Assembly: GCA_937896015.1 (NCBI GenBank)
Contig: CALBLR010000424.1
Coordinates: 1 to 28,246 of the forward strand
From: an uncultured Prevotellaceae bacterium
GTDB lineage: Bacteria > Bacteroidota > Bacteroidia > Bacteroidales > Muribaculaceae
Length of the DNA: 28,246 nucleotides
Direction: 5' to 3'
Each line of letters starts with the position of its first letter. Within the stretch, counting starts at the first letter, position 1. Positions 8,038-17,400 of the stretch are shown here, piece by piece. The position numbers and the translations under genes were made by a program. The notes under the pieces were generated by a model that did no database searches, was not told the DNA's origin, and worked only from the letters and a program-made list of their open reading frames with translations.

Positions 8038-8084
8038 AAGTCTTAAACTGATTTAGATATGTGTGTATTTAACTGTGTTGCTGT

Positions 8085-10958
8085 TTATTTCACAAACTTC
8101 ACGTGCTGTGCGTTGCTGCCGCCGGCGTCGGCTGTGGCCACATACACGCCTGCGGGCAGGCTGGCCAGGCTCACCGAGCCGCTCACTTTGCCGCTATACA
8201 CCAGGCTGCCGCTTGCGCTGTAGACGCGCACCTGCGACGGCTGGGCCACAACGAGGGTGGCCGACGGGGCAACGTAGCGCACTGCCGCTGCGGCCTCAAC
8301 GCTGCTTACTCCGGTGGCTGTCACGAGCTCAATCTTGGTGTCTTTCACATAAAGGCCCCATGAGTCGGTGGACACATCGTGGATACCGATGTGGTAGGTG
8401 CCGCTGGCGGGCACGTCGAAGCTGATCTCCTTGCTGTCGAACATTGACGACTGCAGCGAGTTGGCCGCAAACGACTTGATGGTGGTGAACTGCGCGCTGT
8501 CGGCAGGGTTGGCCGAGGTGGTGAGCACCACGTCAAACTGGTCGCTGTATCGGTAGTTGTAGCCGCGCACGCTCACCGTGAGGCGGTGCAGGCCGGCCAC
8601 GGTCTTAAACGGTGGGGTGAACAGGTAGTCGTCGGCTTTGCGCATCGAGGTGTACTCAAAGTCGCCGTTTTTGGCCGAGTAAGTCCATGTCTTGCCATCG
8701 CCGTTGGCGTCGGCCACACTCCAAATGGCAGCCTCGTCGGCGGTGCCGAGGTCGGTGGTGTAGGGCAGTTCAAGGGCGTCGCCAAACACGAGCCCATTGG
8801 TGGTTGCCGCCTCGCCCGTCAGACTGCCTGCCGTGGCCTGGATGCTGTAGGTGTAGCTGGCCAGGGGCAGGGTGGAGTTGTCGGTGAATGTGGTGTCGGC
8901 AATGCCGGCGGCCACCTCCACGCTGCCGGGGTTGCGCACTATGCGGTAGCGCACGGCGGCCGAGTCAACGTAGCCGCCGTTGACGCCAGTGGCGCCCACG
9001 GGGGCGAATGTCACTTGCGGCTTGCCTTCGGCACTGGCCAGAGTGGCGCGCGCTGGCGCAACCGGAGTGTCGCAGCCCACCCATGCGCTCTTCACGCCAG
9101 TGCTGGTGCTGCTCTGCCCGTCGGTGGTCACTGTCACTTTATAGGTGTAGAATCCGGCCGAAGGCACTGTGTCGGTCACAGTCACCGCGTCGCCGGGCTT
9201 GGCTGTGGCGCTTTGGGCCACCACGGTGGTGTCGGCGCGCAGCACTGTGTAGCTGCTGATTTTGCCCAGTTGGTTGCCTGCCTTGTCCTTGCTGGGCAGG
9301 GTGAATGTGATGTCGGCTCTGAGCGCGCCGGCAGCCTGGGGCTTCACGGCGAGGTCGGCCACCGCCTCGGGTATCACTTTGCTCTCCACAATGGCGATGT
9401 TGTCGACAAAGATGGCGTTGTAGCTGGTGGCGCCGCTGCAGCGGAAGCCCACGTTGTAGTCGCCGCTGGCGGGCACGGTGAAGTAGGCCGTTTTGCCCTC
9501 CATCAGTGCCGACTGTATGTTCTCGTGATAAATCTGTGTGGTCTGAGCCTCGACCGTGGCGGCATTGCCCACGGTCACATACAGGTCTTTGTAGTCGCGT
9601 GCGAGAGCGGACTCAAGGCCGGTTTTGAATGTGAGCTGGTAGGTCTTGCCGGCCTCCATCTTTATGGAGGGAGTCAGCAGCCATTGGTCAACCGGCGCTG
9701 TGCCGCCCCAGTATTGTGCGGCCTTCTTCGAACTGTTGTAGGTCCAGGTGCGGCCCGAGTTGTTGGGGTCGAGCGTGGTGAACAGGTCGAAGTTGTCTTT
9801 AGTGTCAAACGTCTCGCTATAGGGCACGCCGAGGCTGCCGCCGGCCTTGATGCTTACGCTGGCCGTTGCGCCCTTGTTGCCGTCGAATGTGGGTGTCACC
9901 TCGTAGGTGTATTTGCCCAGGCCGGGCACGCTGCCGTCGGTGTAGGGCTGCTGGCCGCGCCATGCCTCCTCTATCACAGTGGAGTTGCGCGCAATGCGGT
10001 AGGTTACCGCCGCCGAGTCAACATAGCCGCCGTTAACGCCCACGCTGTCGCACGGGGTGAACGTGAGCAGCACTTTGTCGCCGCTGGCGGTGGCCTTGAG
10101 CCCGGTCACGGCCTTGGGGTTGTCGCGTCCCACCCAGGCCAGTTTCACGCTGGGTGCGGTGCCCTGGGCGTCGCCCGAGGCGCTGAACGCGGTCACCTGA
10201 TAGGTGTACGAGCCCGCGCGCTCAATCGAGGCGTCGGTGTATTCCATTTCCTGCCCAGGGGTGCCGTCGAGGGTGGCCACAACGGTGCCGTTGCGGCTCA
10301 CGCGCGCGCCACTGAGCTGGCTCAGCGGGTTGCCATAGTTGTCTTTGCTGGGCATGGTCCACTTCACTGTGGCTTTGAGCTCGCCCTTGGGACGGGCTGT
10401 GGCGGTGAGGCCGCTCACGTGTGCGGGATAGGTGACGGCCTTCTCCACCACCACCTTTTGGCAGTAGAGGTCGCCGTTATACGATGCGCTGTAGACGTGC
10501 ACCGCAAAGTGGTAGCTGCCGCTGGCTGCGGGGGTGAAGGCGCCCGTCTGCGCCGAATACAGCGAGCCGTTGTACGACTCGTTGGTGAGCAGTGTTGTAG
10601 TCTGTGCCTCGACGGTGGCCGCCGTGCCTGCCGTGATGGCAAACTTCTGCTTGTCAAATCGCAGGCCGCCGTGCTTAAGGTAGAAGCTCACCTTGTAGGT
10701 GGCTCCGGCCTCCAGCTCCACGGCTGGAGTTATTAGCCAGTCGTCGGCTGCGTTTTTCTTGTCTTCGGTGTACTTTGCCGCCTGGTTGCTGTAGGTCCAG
10801 GTGTTGGGACTGGTGGCGGCGTTGGCGTCAACCACTGTCCATTGCGCGGCCATGGTGGCCGAGTCGGGAATGGCGAGTGTGAGCGGGAAAGTGGTGGAGG
10901 CCCACCCCGCCGTCACGGCTGCCAAGGCCCCGAACGCGAGAAGTAATCGTTTGTTCAT
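8085..10958 (-). CDS. T9SS cargo protein with alternating jelly-roll and fibronectin type III modules
   Basis: A 957-residue secreted protein. I chose the ATG at 10958 because it begins a signal peptide (MNKRLLLAFGALAAVTAGWA); an in-frame ATG at 11039 would add 27 polar residues ahead of it and lies about 13 bases from the predicted transcription start. The body is an A-B-A-B-A array: jelly-roll modules near residues 25-180, 375-535 and 715-880 (WTVVDANAATSPNTWTYS, FTTLDPNNSGRTWTYN, WSVADANGDGKTWTYS), separated by paired Fn3 domains that share AWVGRDNPKAVTG and VNGGYVDSAAVTYRI. The end is a type A sorting domain (VRVYSASGSLVYSG, LPAGVYVATAD, KFVK). No catalytic motif is seen. Related modules occur in the 1169-residue protein at 22593-26102. 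A surface adhesin or glycan-binding role is plausible but not shown. It is first in an operon with the gene ending at 5692. Confidence 0.9.
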   Translation of the reverse strand: MNKRLLLAFGALAAVTAGWASTTFPLTLAIPDSATMAAQWTVVDANAATSPNTWTYSNQAAKYTEDKKNAADDWLITPAVELEAGATYKVSFYLKHGGLRFDKQKFAITAGTAATVEAQTTTLLTNESYNGSLYSAQTGAFTPAASGSYHFAVHVYSASYNGDLYCQKVVVEKAVTYPAHVSGLTATARPKGELKATVKWTMPSKDNYGNPLSQLSGARVSRNGTVVATLDGTPGQEMEYTDASIERAGSYTYQVTAFSASGDAQGTAPSVKLAWVGRDNPKAVTGLKATASGDKVLLTFTPCDSVGVNGGYVDSAAVTYRIARNSTVIEEAWRGQQPYTDGSVPGLGKYTYEVTPTFDGNKGATASVSIKAGGSLGVPYSETFDTKDNFDLFTTLDPNNSGRTWTYNSSKKAAQYWGGTAPVDQWLLTPSIKMEAGKTYQLTFKTGLESALARDYKDLYVTVGNAATVEAQTTQIYHENIQSALMEGKTAYFTVPASGDYNVGFRCSGATSYNAIFVDNIAIVESKVIPEAVADLAVKPQAAGALRADITFTLPSKDKAGNQLGKISSYTVLRADTTVVAQSATAKPGDAVTVTDTVPSAGFYTYKVTVTTDGQSSTSTGVKSAWVGCDTPVAPARATLASAEGKPQVTFAPVGATGVNGGYVDSAAVRYRIVRNPGSVEVAAGIADTTFTDNSTLPLASYTYSIQATAGSLTGEAATTNGLVFGDALELPYTTDLGTADEAAIWSVADANGDGKTWTYSAKNGDFEYTSMRKADDYLFTPPFKTVAGLHRLTVSVRGYNYRYSDQFDVVLTTSANPADSAQFTTIKSFAANSLQSSMFDSKEISFDVPASGTYHIGIHDVSTDSWGLYVKDTKIELVTATGVSSVEAAAAVRYVAPSATLVVAQPSQVRVYSASGSLVYSGKVSGSVSLASLPAGVYVATADAGGSNAQHVKFVK

Positions 10959-11058
10959 CTGTACTGTATGTTTTGGTTGTTGATTATTATTGTTGTCTTT
11001 AGGCCGACCCTTTGTCATGGAGAGTGCGTTTTTTGCCACATACTCTATAAAGATAACG

Positions 11059-11092
11059 CAAATTTAGTGAAAAAGTGCCAAATTGTTGCAAA
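11059..11092 (-). promoter_or_regulatory. Candidate promoter of the Fn3/PKD cargo operon
   Basis: On the minus strand a TAAATTTG box lies at 11059-11066 with a TTTG at 11089-11092, 22 bases upstream, slightly longer than the usual 19-21. A second TAAATTTG overlaps that TTTG at 11089-11096. Transcription would start near 11052, giving a leader of about 95 bases to the ATG at 10958. The remainder of 10959-11242 shows no further gene. Confidence 0.4.
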
Positions 11093-11214
11093 TTTAATAT
11101 GATATATTGAAATTTTCTGTGTGTTGGTGCCTTTCGCTTTGCGTTTTAACACTTGCGCCCGGTAAACTTGCAGAGGGGGAGTGATGCCGTGCGGAATTTT
11201 TGCGGAAAAATGCT

Positions 11215-11222
11215 TAAATTTG
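11215..11222 (+). promoter_or_regulatory. Candidate -7 box of the zinc-ribbon gene
   Basis: TAAATTTG matches the TAnnTTTG element and sits 20 bases before the ATG at 11243. No TTTG is found at the expected spacing; the nearest is at 11199-11202, only 12 bases away. If used, it would exclude the longer upstream start at 11153. Confidence 0.3.
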
Positions 11223-11242
11223 TGGAGCAATTGCTTATTAGT

Positions 11243-11752
11243 ATGAATTTCAAGTGTCCACATTGCGGAAAGACGTTAACCGTGACGCATGCCGAGCTGG
11301 CGCGCAACGGCTGCCGTGTGGTGTGTCCGCAGTGCCTCACCGACTTTGAGCCCGACGGCATCGACCGCCAGGCCATAGCCCGCATGGCCAAGCCCGCCGC
11401 TCCCAAGGCGCCGAAGCGCGCGGCTCCCAAACCCGCCTTTTGCCACGAGTGCGGGCAGCCGCTGCCTGCAAGTGGCCTGCGCTACTGCCCATACTGCGGC
11501 CACTCGCTGCTGGCTCTTGACGAGGCCGCTCAGCAACCGCCCGAACTACCCGTCGCGCCCCAGCCCGAGCAGCCTGTGCCGCCCGAGGCCGAGCCGCGAC
11601 GGCCGCTGTACATCCCCTTGCGCCCGGCTGGCGAGCCGCGGCGCTACATCGACGGTCCTGCCTCGGTGGCGTTTCGCATTGTGGCCTGTGTGCTGATTGC
11701 GGTGCTTGCGGCAGCCTTTGTGGCGCTTGTGTGGGCCTCGGCCAGGACTTAG
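11243..11752 (+). CDS. Double zinc-ribbon protein with C-terminal membrane anchor
   Basis: A 169-residue protein of unknown function. The first zinc ribbon has C5/C8 (CPHC) and C28/C31 (CPQC), of the MJ0042 type often found at the start of bacterial membrane proteins. The second has C67/C70 (CHEC) and C82/C85 (CPYC). A Pro/Glu/Arg-rich linker leads to a single hydrophobic helix at about 142-165 (VACVLIAVLAAAFVALVW) ending in SART, so the ribbons should face the cytoplasm from a tail anchor. I start it at ATG 11243 because the first zinc ribbon begins there; the in-frame ATG at 11153 adds 30 residues without recognisable content and would place the -7 box inside the gene. It lies 96 bases before manC on the same strand, so read-through is possible, but no functional link is evident. 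Confidence 0.75.
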   Translation: MNFKCPHCGKTLTVTHAELARNGCRVVCPQCLTDFEPDGIDRQAIARMAKPAAPKAPKRAAPKPAFCHECGQPLPASGLRYCPYCGHSLLALDEAAQQPPELPVAPQPEQPVPPEAEPRRPLYIPLRPAGEPRRYIDGPASVAFRIVACVLIAVLAAAFVALVWASART

Positions 11753-11848
11753 CCGTGAAATATTTGCGGCCTCTTTTGCGGCAAGTTGCGCGGTTTTAGC
11801 TATCTTAGCAGTTGGAATTGAAAAAATACACAATTAAAACCATACGAC

Positions 11849-12934
11849 ATGGAGATGAAAAATAACCGTTACTGCGTGATTATGTGCGGCGGTGTGGGCA
11901 GCCGCTTCTGGCCCTACAGCCGCTCGAGCAAGCCAAAACAGTTCATCGATTTTCTGGGCACCGGCCGCAGCCTGCTGCAAATGGCCGTCGACCGCCTGAA
12001 AGGCATCGTGCCCGACGAAAACATTATAATGCTCACCAATGAGCAGTATGCCGGCCTCATAATGGAGCAGCTGCCGCAACTCAAGAAAGACCAGATTCTG
12101 CTGGAGCCGGCGCGGCGCAACACAGCTCCCTGCAACGCCTGGGCCGCCTATCACATCAAGGCAAAGAACCCCGATGCAAAAATCATGGTGTGCCCCAGCG
12201 ACCACCTGATTCTGAAGCAGGACGAGTTTCGCCGCTGCGCACTCAGCGCATTCGACTTTCTCGACCGCCACGACGCCCTGCTCACCTTCGGCGTGAAGCC
12301 CAACCGCCCCGAGACGGGCTACGGCTACATTCAGCTTGGCGAGCATGCCGAGGGCGACTTTGCCAAGGTGAAGACGTTCACCGAGAAACCCAACGAAGAG
12401 CTGGCCAAGGTGTTTGTTGCCAGCGGTGAGTTCTTTTGGAACTCGGGAATGTTTTTCTGGGGCGTGGACACCATCATCAAGGCGTTTCACGACCTGGCCC
12501 CCGACATAGCCCAGCGCTTCGACAGCGCAGCGCAGGTGTGGGGCACCGCCGGCGAGCAGGCCTACATCGACGAAAACTATGCCTCGTGCCCCAACATTTC
12601 AATCGACTTCGCCATCATGGAAAAAGCACCCAATGTGTATGTGCAGCAGGTGGACTTTGGCTGGAGCGACCTGGGCACTTGGGGCTCGCTATATGACAAC
12701 TCGCCCAAAAACCGCGACGGCAACGTGACGCAAAACTGCAAGGCGCTGCTGTTCAACAGCCACAACAATGTGATTGCCGTCAAGGGCGACAAGCTGGTGG
12801 TGGCCAGCGGCCTAAACGACTACATAGTGGCCGATGTGGACGACGCCCTGCTTATAGTGCCCAAGAGCGACGAGCAGAAGCTGCGCACCTACGTCAACGA
12901 GGTGAAGTCGAATTTCGGCGACAAATATCTTTAA
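11849..12934 (+). CDS. manC: Mannose-1-phosphate guanylyltransferase
   Basis: Cytoplasmic nucleotidyltransferase that makes GDP-mannose from mannose-1-phosphate and GTP, feeding capsule, LPS and protein O-glycan synthesis. The 361-residue product carries the family signature at residues 14-32 (GGVGSRFWPYSRSSKPKQF), the LEPARRNTAPC motif, CPSDHLI, the product-site TFTEKPN and FFWNSGMFFWG. The length fits a monofunctional enzyme; the C-terminal cupin isomerase domain of bifunctional ManC/AlgA proteins is absent. ATG at 11849 is followed by a second in-frame ATG two codons later, either of which could be used. Upstream, 11775-11808 holds a weak promoter-like pair (TTTG and TATCTTAG, 22 bases apart). 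The gene converges on the porin gene across a strong hairpin. Confidence 0.95.
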   Translation: MEMKNNRYCVIMCGGVGSRFWPYSRSSKPKQFIDFLGTGRSLLQMAVDRLKGIVPDENIIMLTNEQYAGLIMEQLPQLKKDQILLEPARRNTAPCNAWAAYHIKAKNPDAKIMVCPSDHLILKQDEFRRCALSAFDFLDRHDALLTFGVKPNRPETGYGYIQLGEHAEGDFAKVKTFTEKPNEELAKVFVASGEFFWNSGMFFWGVDTIIKAFHDLAPDIAQRFDSAAQVWGTAGEQAYIDENYASCPNISIDFAIMEKAPNVYVQQVDFGWSDLGTWGSLYDNSPKNRDGNVTQNCKALLFNSHNNVIAVKGDKLVVASGLNDYIVADVDDALLIVPKSDEQKLRTYVNEVKSNFGDKYL

Positions 12935-12947
12935 TTGCCTATAGTGG

Positions 12948-13010
12948 CAATACGAAACAGCACAAGCGGCTGCCGCATGGCGCGGTGGCCGCTTGTGCTG
13001 TTTCGTATTG
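12948..13010. terminator. Bidirectional terminator between manC and the porin gene
   Basis: A perfect 23-bp inverted repeat has arms at 12948-12970 and 12988-13010 (CAAGCGGC against GCCGCTTG at the inner ends) around a 17-base loop that can pair further (CCGC with GCGG). It lies between convergent genes ending at 12934 and 13026 and can serve both. T runs are short on both sides. Confidence 0.8.
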
Positions 13011-13025
13011 CTGTGGCCGTGTGCG

Positions 13026-14225
13026 TCAGAACGAGAACATCATTCTTGCCTGCACAATGTGGATGTTTTTGTCGAGCGGAAAATGGCTGTTGTCAAGGCG
13101 GTTGTAGCTGTATTCCAGCATCACTTGGAAAAACTTGTTGAAGCCAATGGCTCCGCCCACTGTGGCCGAGTGCATACTGCCTCCCTCGGCGCCGCCGTCG
13201 TTAAGGTTGAGGTAGCTGTAGCGGGCCGACACCTCAAGGCCGCGTCCGCCAAGGCCGCTCACCACCGACTCTGCGCGGTTGTACTTATATCCCTGGCCAA
13301 AAATCATGTAGCCCGCCTCGGCATATCCGCCATGAAAGGTGTTGCTTGGCAGTCCCTTGCCGCCCTTTTTGCCGATGTGCTTCACAAGATACTCGCCGCG
13401 GGCAAAAAACTTCTTGGTGCGGTAGGCGGCCTCCACGCTGGCATACACCGAGTTGCGCGCCCACGGCAGGGTGCAGCTAAGAAACTGCTTGTTGCCGTCG
13501 GTGTAGGTCTCGAGGGTTGACGCCAGCGTGTGAGACGTCTTTATCTCGCCGTCGTCCTGCCGCTCGCCCGTGTTGGTGTAGGCATAGCGTGCTGCCAGGC
13601 CCACGTGCATCGACTGCGCCTTGTCGTCGAGCGGCACATACAGCCAGCGGCCGCCCACGGTGAAGCCCTGCGGGCCGTTGGCCTGGTCGTTATACAGATT
13701 TTCGGCAAATGCGCCCTGGTTGGCAAAAAAGTGGCGGTTGTAGAACTTGTACGATAGTCCCAGTTCGCGGCCAGGCGCAAGGGCGTTGACAGCCGCGGCG
13801 CGCGAAATGAAGTGCAGGCTGCCGCGGCTGGTGTTGTTGGCCATGGTGGCGGGGTCGTTGTAATATCCACCCTTGAATATGTGGTGGTTGTCGCCATTGG
13901 CGAGGCTTAGCTGCACAAATATGTTCTTTTGGCTGAACTTGCCTTTGGTGAAGTCGAAGTCGGCGTAGAAGTACCATGAGTTATACGTCATCGAAGTGCG
14001 TATGCGCGCGTCGGTCACGGCCATGCCCGACTTCAGCTCCGACTCGGCGGTGTGGTAGTAGGCCGCGTCGGTCATCAGGCGGGCACCCACGGTGAAGTGC
14101 AGATTTTCCTTGTTGTTGTCGATTTTGGCGGTGGGGTTCACATCGAAGTCCTGCGCCGATGCGCCCAGCGCAGCCGCGGCCGCCATTAGCAGCGTGAACT
14201 GGTGCTTGCAGTTGAAAATGCTCAT
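13026..14225 (-). CDS. Outer-membrane porin of the PorO/P (phosphate-selective porin-like) type
   Basis: A 399-residue beta-barrel outer-membrane protein. The signal peptide is MSIFNCKHQFTLLMAAAAAL, with cleavage after GASA. The mature part alternates short aromatic strands (YNSWYFYADFDFTKG, NIFVQLSLANG, LGLSYKFYNRHFFANQ, FQVMLEYSYNR) and ends in ARMMFSF, the terminal Phe expected for barrel insertion. Pattern and length match the Bacteroidetes Porin_O_P family, though the solute is unknown despite the family name. I start it at ATG 14225; an in-frame ATG at 14270 would add 15 residues and overlaps the predicted -7 box. The gene stands alone, with its own promoter and the shared terminator with manC. 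Confidence 0.85.
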   Translation of the reverse strand: MSIFNCKHQFTLLMAAAAALGASAQDFDVNPTAKIDNNKENLHFTVGARLMTDAAYYHTAESELKSGMAVTDARIRTSMTYNSWYFYADFDFTKGKFSQKNIFVQLSLANGDNHHIFKGGYYNDPATMANNTSRGSLHFISRAAAVNALAPGRELGLSYKFYNRHFFANQGAFAENLYNDQANGPQGFTVGGRWLYVPLDDKAQSMHVGLAARYAYTNTGERQDDGEIKTSHTLASTLETYTDGNKQFLSCTLPWARNSVYASVEAAYRTKKFFARGEYLVKHIGKKGGKGLPSNTFHGGYAEAGYMIFGQGYKYNRAESVVSGLGGRGLEVSARYSYLNLNDGGAEGGSMHSATVGGAIGFNKFFQVMLEYSYNRLDNSHFPLDKNIHIVQARMMFSF

Positions 14226-14267
14226 AATAGAGGTGTTTTTTGCGTGTGTTGTTGAATAGTCACTTTC

Positions 14268-14298
14268 CAAATGTAAAGGTAGCCATTATTTCCCGAAA
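14268..14298 (-). promoter_or_regulatory. Candidate promoter of the porin gene
   Basis: On the minus strand TTTC at 14295-14298 and TACATTTG at 14268-14275 are 19 bases apart; the second box matches TAnnTTTG. Transcription would begin near 14261, about 36 bases before the ATG at 14225. Confidence 0.45.
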
Positions 14299-14348
14299 CC
14301 GCACCATAACTGCCACTAAATGTGCCTGATTGTGGTGAATAGAGAACT

Positions 14349-14386
14349 AAATGGGCTGAATCCCATGTGTGGAATCCAGCCCATTT
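14349..14386 (-). terminator. Hairpin downstream of the GLUG-repeat protein gene
   Basis: Arms at 14349-14364 and 14371-14386 begin with a perfect 10-bp match (AAATGGGCTG with CAGCCCATTT) and extend imperfectly inward to a 6-base loop. The hairpin lies 27 bases past the stop at 14413. Confidence 0.65.
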
Positions 14387-14412
14387 GTGATGGTGGAATG
14401 GTGCGGTGTGGC

Positions 14413-17400
14413 TTACTTGTCGATCATCTTCTGTGCCTTGACCGAGCCGTTGCCGTAGGTGCGCACCACTATGTAGGCTTGGCCGTCGCGGTTAGAAGGC
14501 TTGTCCACCCTGATTCCGCCCACGGTGTAGTATGTTTCACTTACAATGGCTTTGTCGGTGTCGATGCCGTCAATGCCCGATGGCGTGTTGAGCTTCAGAG
14601 TCCACACACGGCTGAAATCGCCGCATGAGGCGGTGAGCAGTGCGTCGCCTATGGTGTTGGCGGCCACCACGGCGTTGTTACCGTCAATCTTCACCGCGGG
14701 GTTGCTTGCAGTCCATGTCACACCTTGCGGCGTGCCCAGGTGGAAGCTGCCCAGCACGTTGTCGTATGTGCTGCCGTCGTCGGGCAGTACAACGGCGGCT
14801 GCATTGGCCATGGCGCAGTCGTTGGCCGTGAATCCTGGAATCACGGGCAGTGTGTAGCTGTCGCCGCAGTCCCAGTTGCCTTCCATGCCGGTTGCTGCCG
14901 CAAGGGCGGCAATGGTCACAGGAGTGCCGCCTATGGTGTCTTGCGCATATGTGCCATAGTCGGTGACATAGCTGGTGTTGCTCATGATGCTGCCCGAGGC
15001 CACATCCCAGCCAAAGTTGTCACCCACAAGGTTGCCGCACAGGGTGTCGGCCTTCTCAACACGTCCGGCATTGTAGCAGTCGACAAGGGCCGCGCCCTGC
15101 CAAGTGGTGGTGCCGCGCGTGGGCGAGCCTATGAGGCCGCCCACACTCTTGGGCGCTTTCACCGACCCGGTGTTGTAGCAGTTGAAGTACTGCACGCGGC
15201 CTTGGCCTCCCAGTCCGCCGGCGTTTTCAGTTCCGGCCACTACGCTGCCTGTGTTGAAGCAGTTCTCCACACGCGAGTTGCCGCTGCCGTATCCGCTGAT
15301 GCCGCCTGCGCCATTGCGCGAGGTGGTGATTTGGCCTGAGTTCCAGCAGTTGCGCACTGTGCTTGCATCGCCCAGCAGTCCGCCTATTATGCCGCCTGCG
15401 CCCAGGGTGGCCGAGATGTCGGCTGTGTTGTAGCAGCTGTCCACCACGGTGTGGTCTGGCATTTGTCCGCCAATGCCGCCGCCGTAGTTTGCGGCAAGTA
15501 TTGTGCCGCTGTTGTGGCAGCGTGCCACACGGGCGGGATTGTCGCTCTTTATGGCAAGTTCGCTGCCCCAGATGCCGCCGGTGTACACGGCGTTTTCGGC
15601 AAATATGCTGCCGGTGTTGTAGCAGTCGGTCACTTCGCTGCCTGCCGACAGCATGGCCAGCAGTCCGGCGGTGCCGTGAGTCGACTTTGAAAGCGTGGTG
15701 CTCACGTCGCCGCTGTTGTGGCTGTGTGTCACCTTAAGCGGTGCTGTGGCGGCCACATTGCCCACAAGGCCCGCAGCCACGTCGCCGGCTGTGATGGCGC
15801 CCTCGTTGCTGCATTCTTCCACCACCAGGGCATAGTTGCCGCGCACATAGCCCTGCAGGCCGGCGGTGGCAGTGCCTTTTGAGTTGCCAATGTCGGCTTT
15901 GTTGACGCATCGCACATATTCAGCGCCATATCCGGTGCCAACAAATCCGGCCACATTGGCTCCCGAGCCCGAGCTTGTGACGACTCCGAGGTTGGCGCAG
16001 TCGGTGAATCTCGCGCCTGCAGCCGCCACCTCGCCCACAAAGCCGCCGATGGCTGCCGATGTGCTTGAAATCTCACCATAGTTGGTGCAGTGGTCAAAGC
16101 TGACGCCACCGCCTGCCTTGGCTGCAAAGCCTCCTTGCGAGCCTTTGCCCGACACATTGACGCGGTTGATGCAGTTGACGAATGCGCCGTTGGCATAGCC
16201 GGCAAACGCGCCTGCGTAGGTGGATGTGGACGTCAGTGTGCCCTCGAGTGTGAGGTCGCGCACGGTGGCGCTTGTGCCTATCGAGCCAAACACGCCGTAG
16301 TTGCGGGTGGAGGTGCTTATCTTAAGTCCCTTGAAAGAGCGTCCGTTGCCCAGCAGCACTCCGCCAAATGGCGTGACACCGTCGGCGGCGGCCGCCTGGA
16401 ATTTAGCGGCTGTGCTGAAGTCGATGTCGTTCATCACCTTCACAAACTTGCCTGTGAGCGGGTTGGCCGTGGCGGTGATGTAGGAGCCGAACGTGTTCCA
16501 GTCGTCAATGGTGCTTATTTGGTAGGGGTCCGATTCTGTGCCCGATCCGTTGAGCGCCAGGGCATATACTGCCGAAATAGCAATGGGCTTCACATAGCCG
16601 TTGAGTGTGGCTGTTATGGTGTCGCTCTTTACCGCAGTCAGGCTGGCTGGCACCGTCAGTGTGTTGCCGTCGATGCCAAATTCGCTGCCCCGAGCCAGCT
16701 TCCAAGTGGTGCCTTCGGCACTGCTGAGGGTGGCGTTGCCGGTGATGTGGCGGGCGTCTTGTCCGTCGCCAATGCTGAGCACCACCTGTGCCGCCGCTTG
16801 GGCCAGCGGCTCGCCGGCAAACTGCTTGAGCACGGGGTAGCGACCGGCCTCAAACTGCCACACCGCCGCGTCAAGCCCGTCGATGGCCTTGCCCGATGTG
16901 AGCTGTGCCGATGTGAGTGCCGACATGTCTCTGTTGGCGTCGTTGGCTTCGGCATTGAGGCCGGTCACCTGGCTGTCGAAGTAGACGGCCTTTACTGGGC
17001 CTGCATTGCCGCTTTTGCCGCTTATGGCTCCGGTGCCTGCAAGCTTGGCGGCAAACACGGTGCCGTAGTTCACTGCCCCGGTTATCACGTTGTTGGTGGC
17101 CACGGCGGCATTGCTGTTGTTGGCTCCCACAATGCCGCCGGCTGCGTCAGCGCCCACACTCACGGTGCCGGCGTTGACCACATTGGATATTGTTGCGCCC
17201 AGCGCCTTGCCGGCAATGCCTCCGGCAGTGCGCAGACCCGACAGCGAGGTTTTGAATTTCGACAGCACGCACACCTCCACGGTGCCCACATTCTGGCAGT
17301 TGGCCACAGTGCCTTGCGCGTCGGCCACGATGCCGCCGGCAGTCTCCGAGCCGCAGCGCACGTGTCCGGCGTTGAAGCAATTGGTCACCGAGCTGCCCTC

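Noticed and set aside
8586..10736. 716-codon plus-strand open frame opposite the Fn3 cargo gene
   Set aside because: It has the same His/Gly/Val-rich antisense composition and no start signals. The minus strand has clear domain repeats.
10959..11039. Upstream extension of the Fn3 cargo protein to ATG 11039
   Set aside because: It would put 27 polar, Asn/Gln-rich residues before a perfect signal peptide and begins almost at the predicted transcription start.
11834..12490. 218-codon minus-strand open frame opposite manC
   Set aside because: manC motifs on the plus strand are unambiguous; the antisense frame is featureless.
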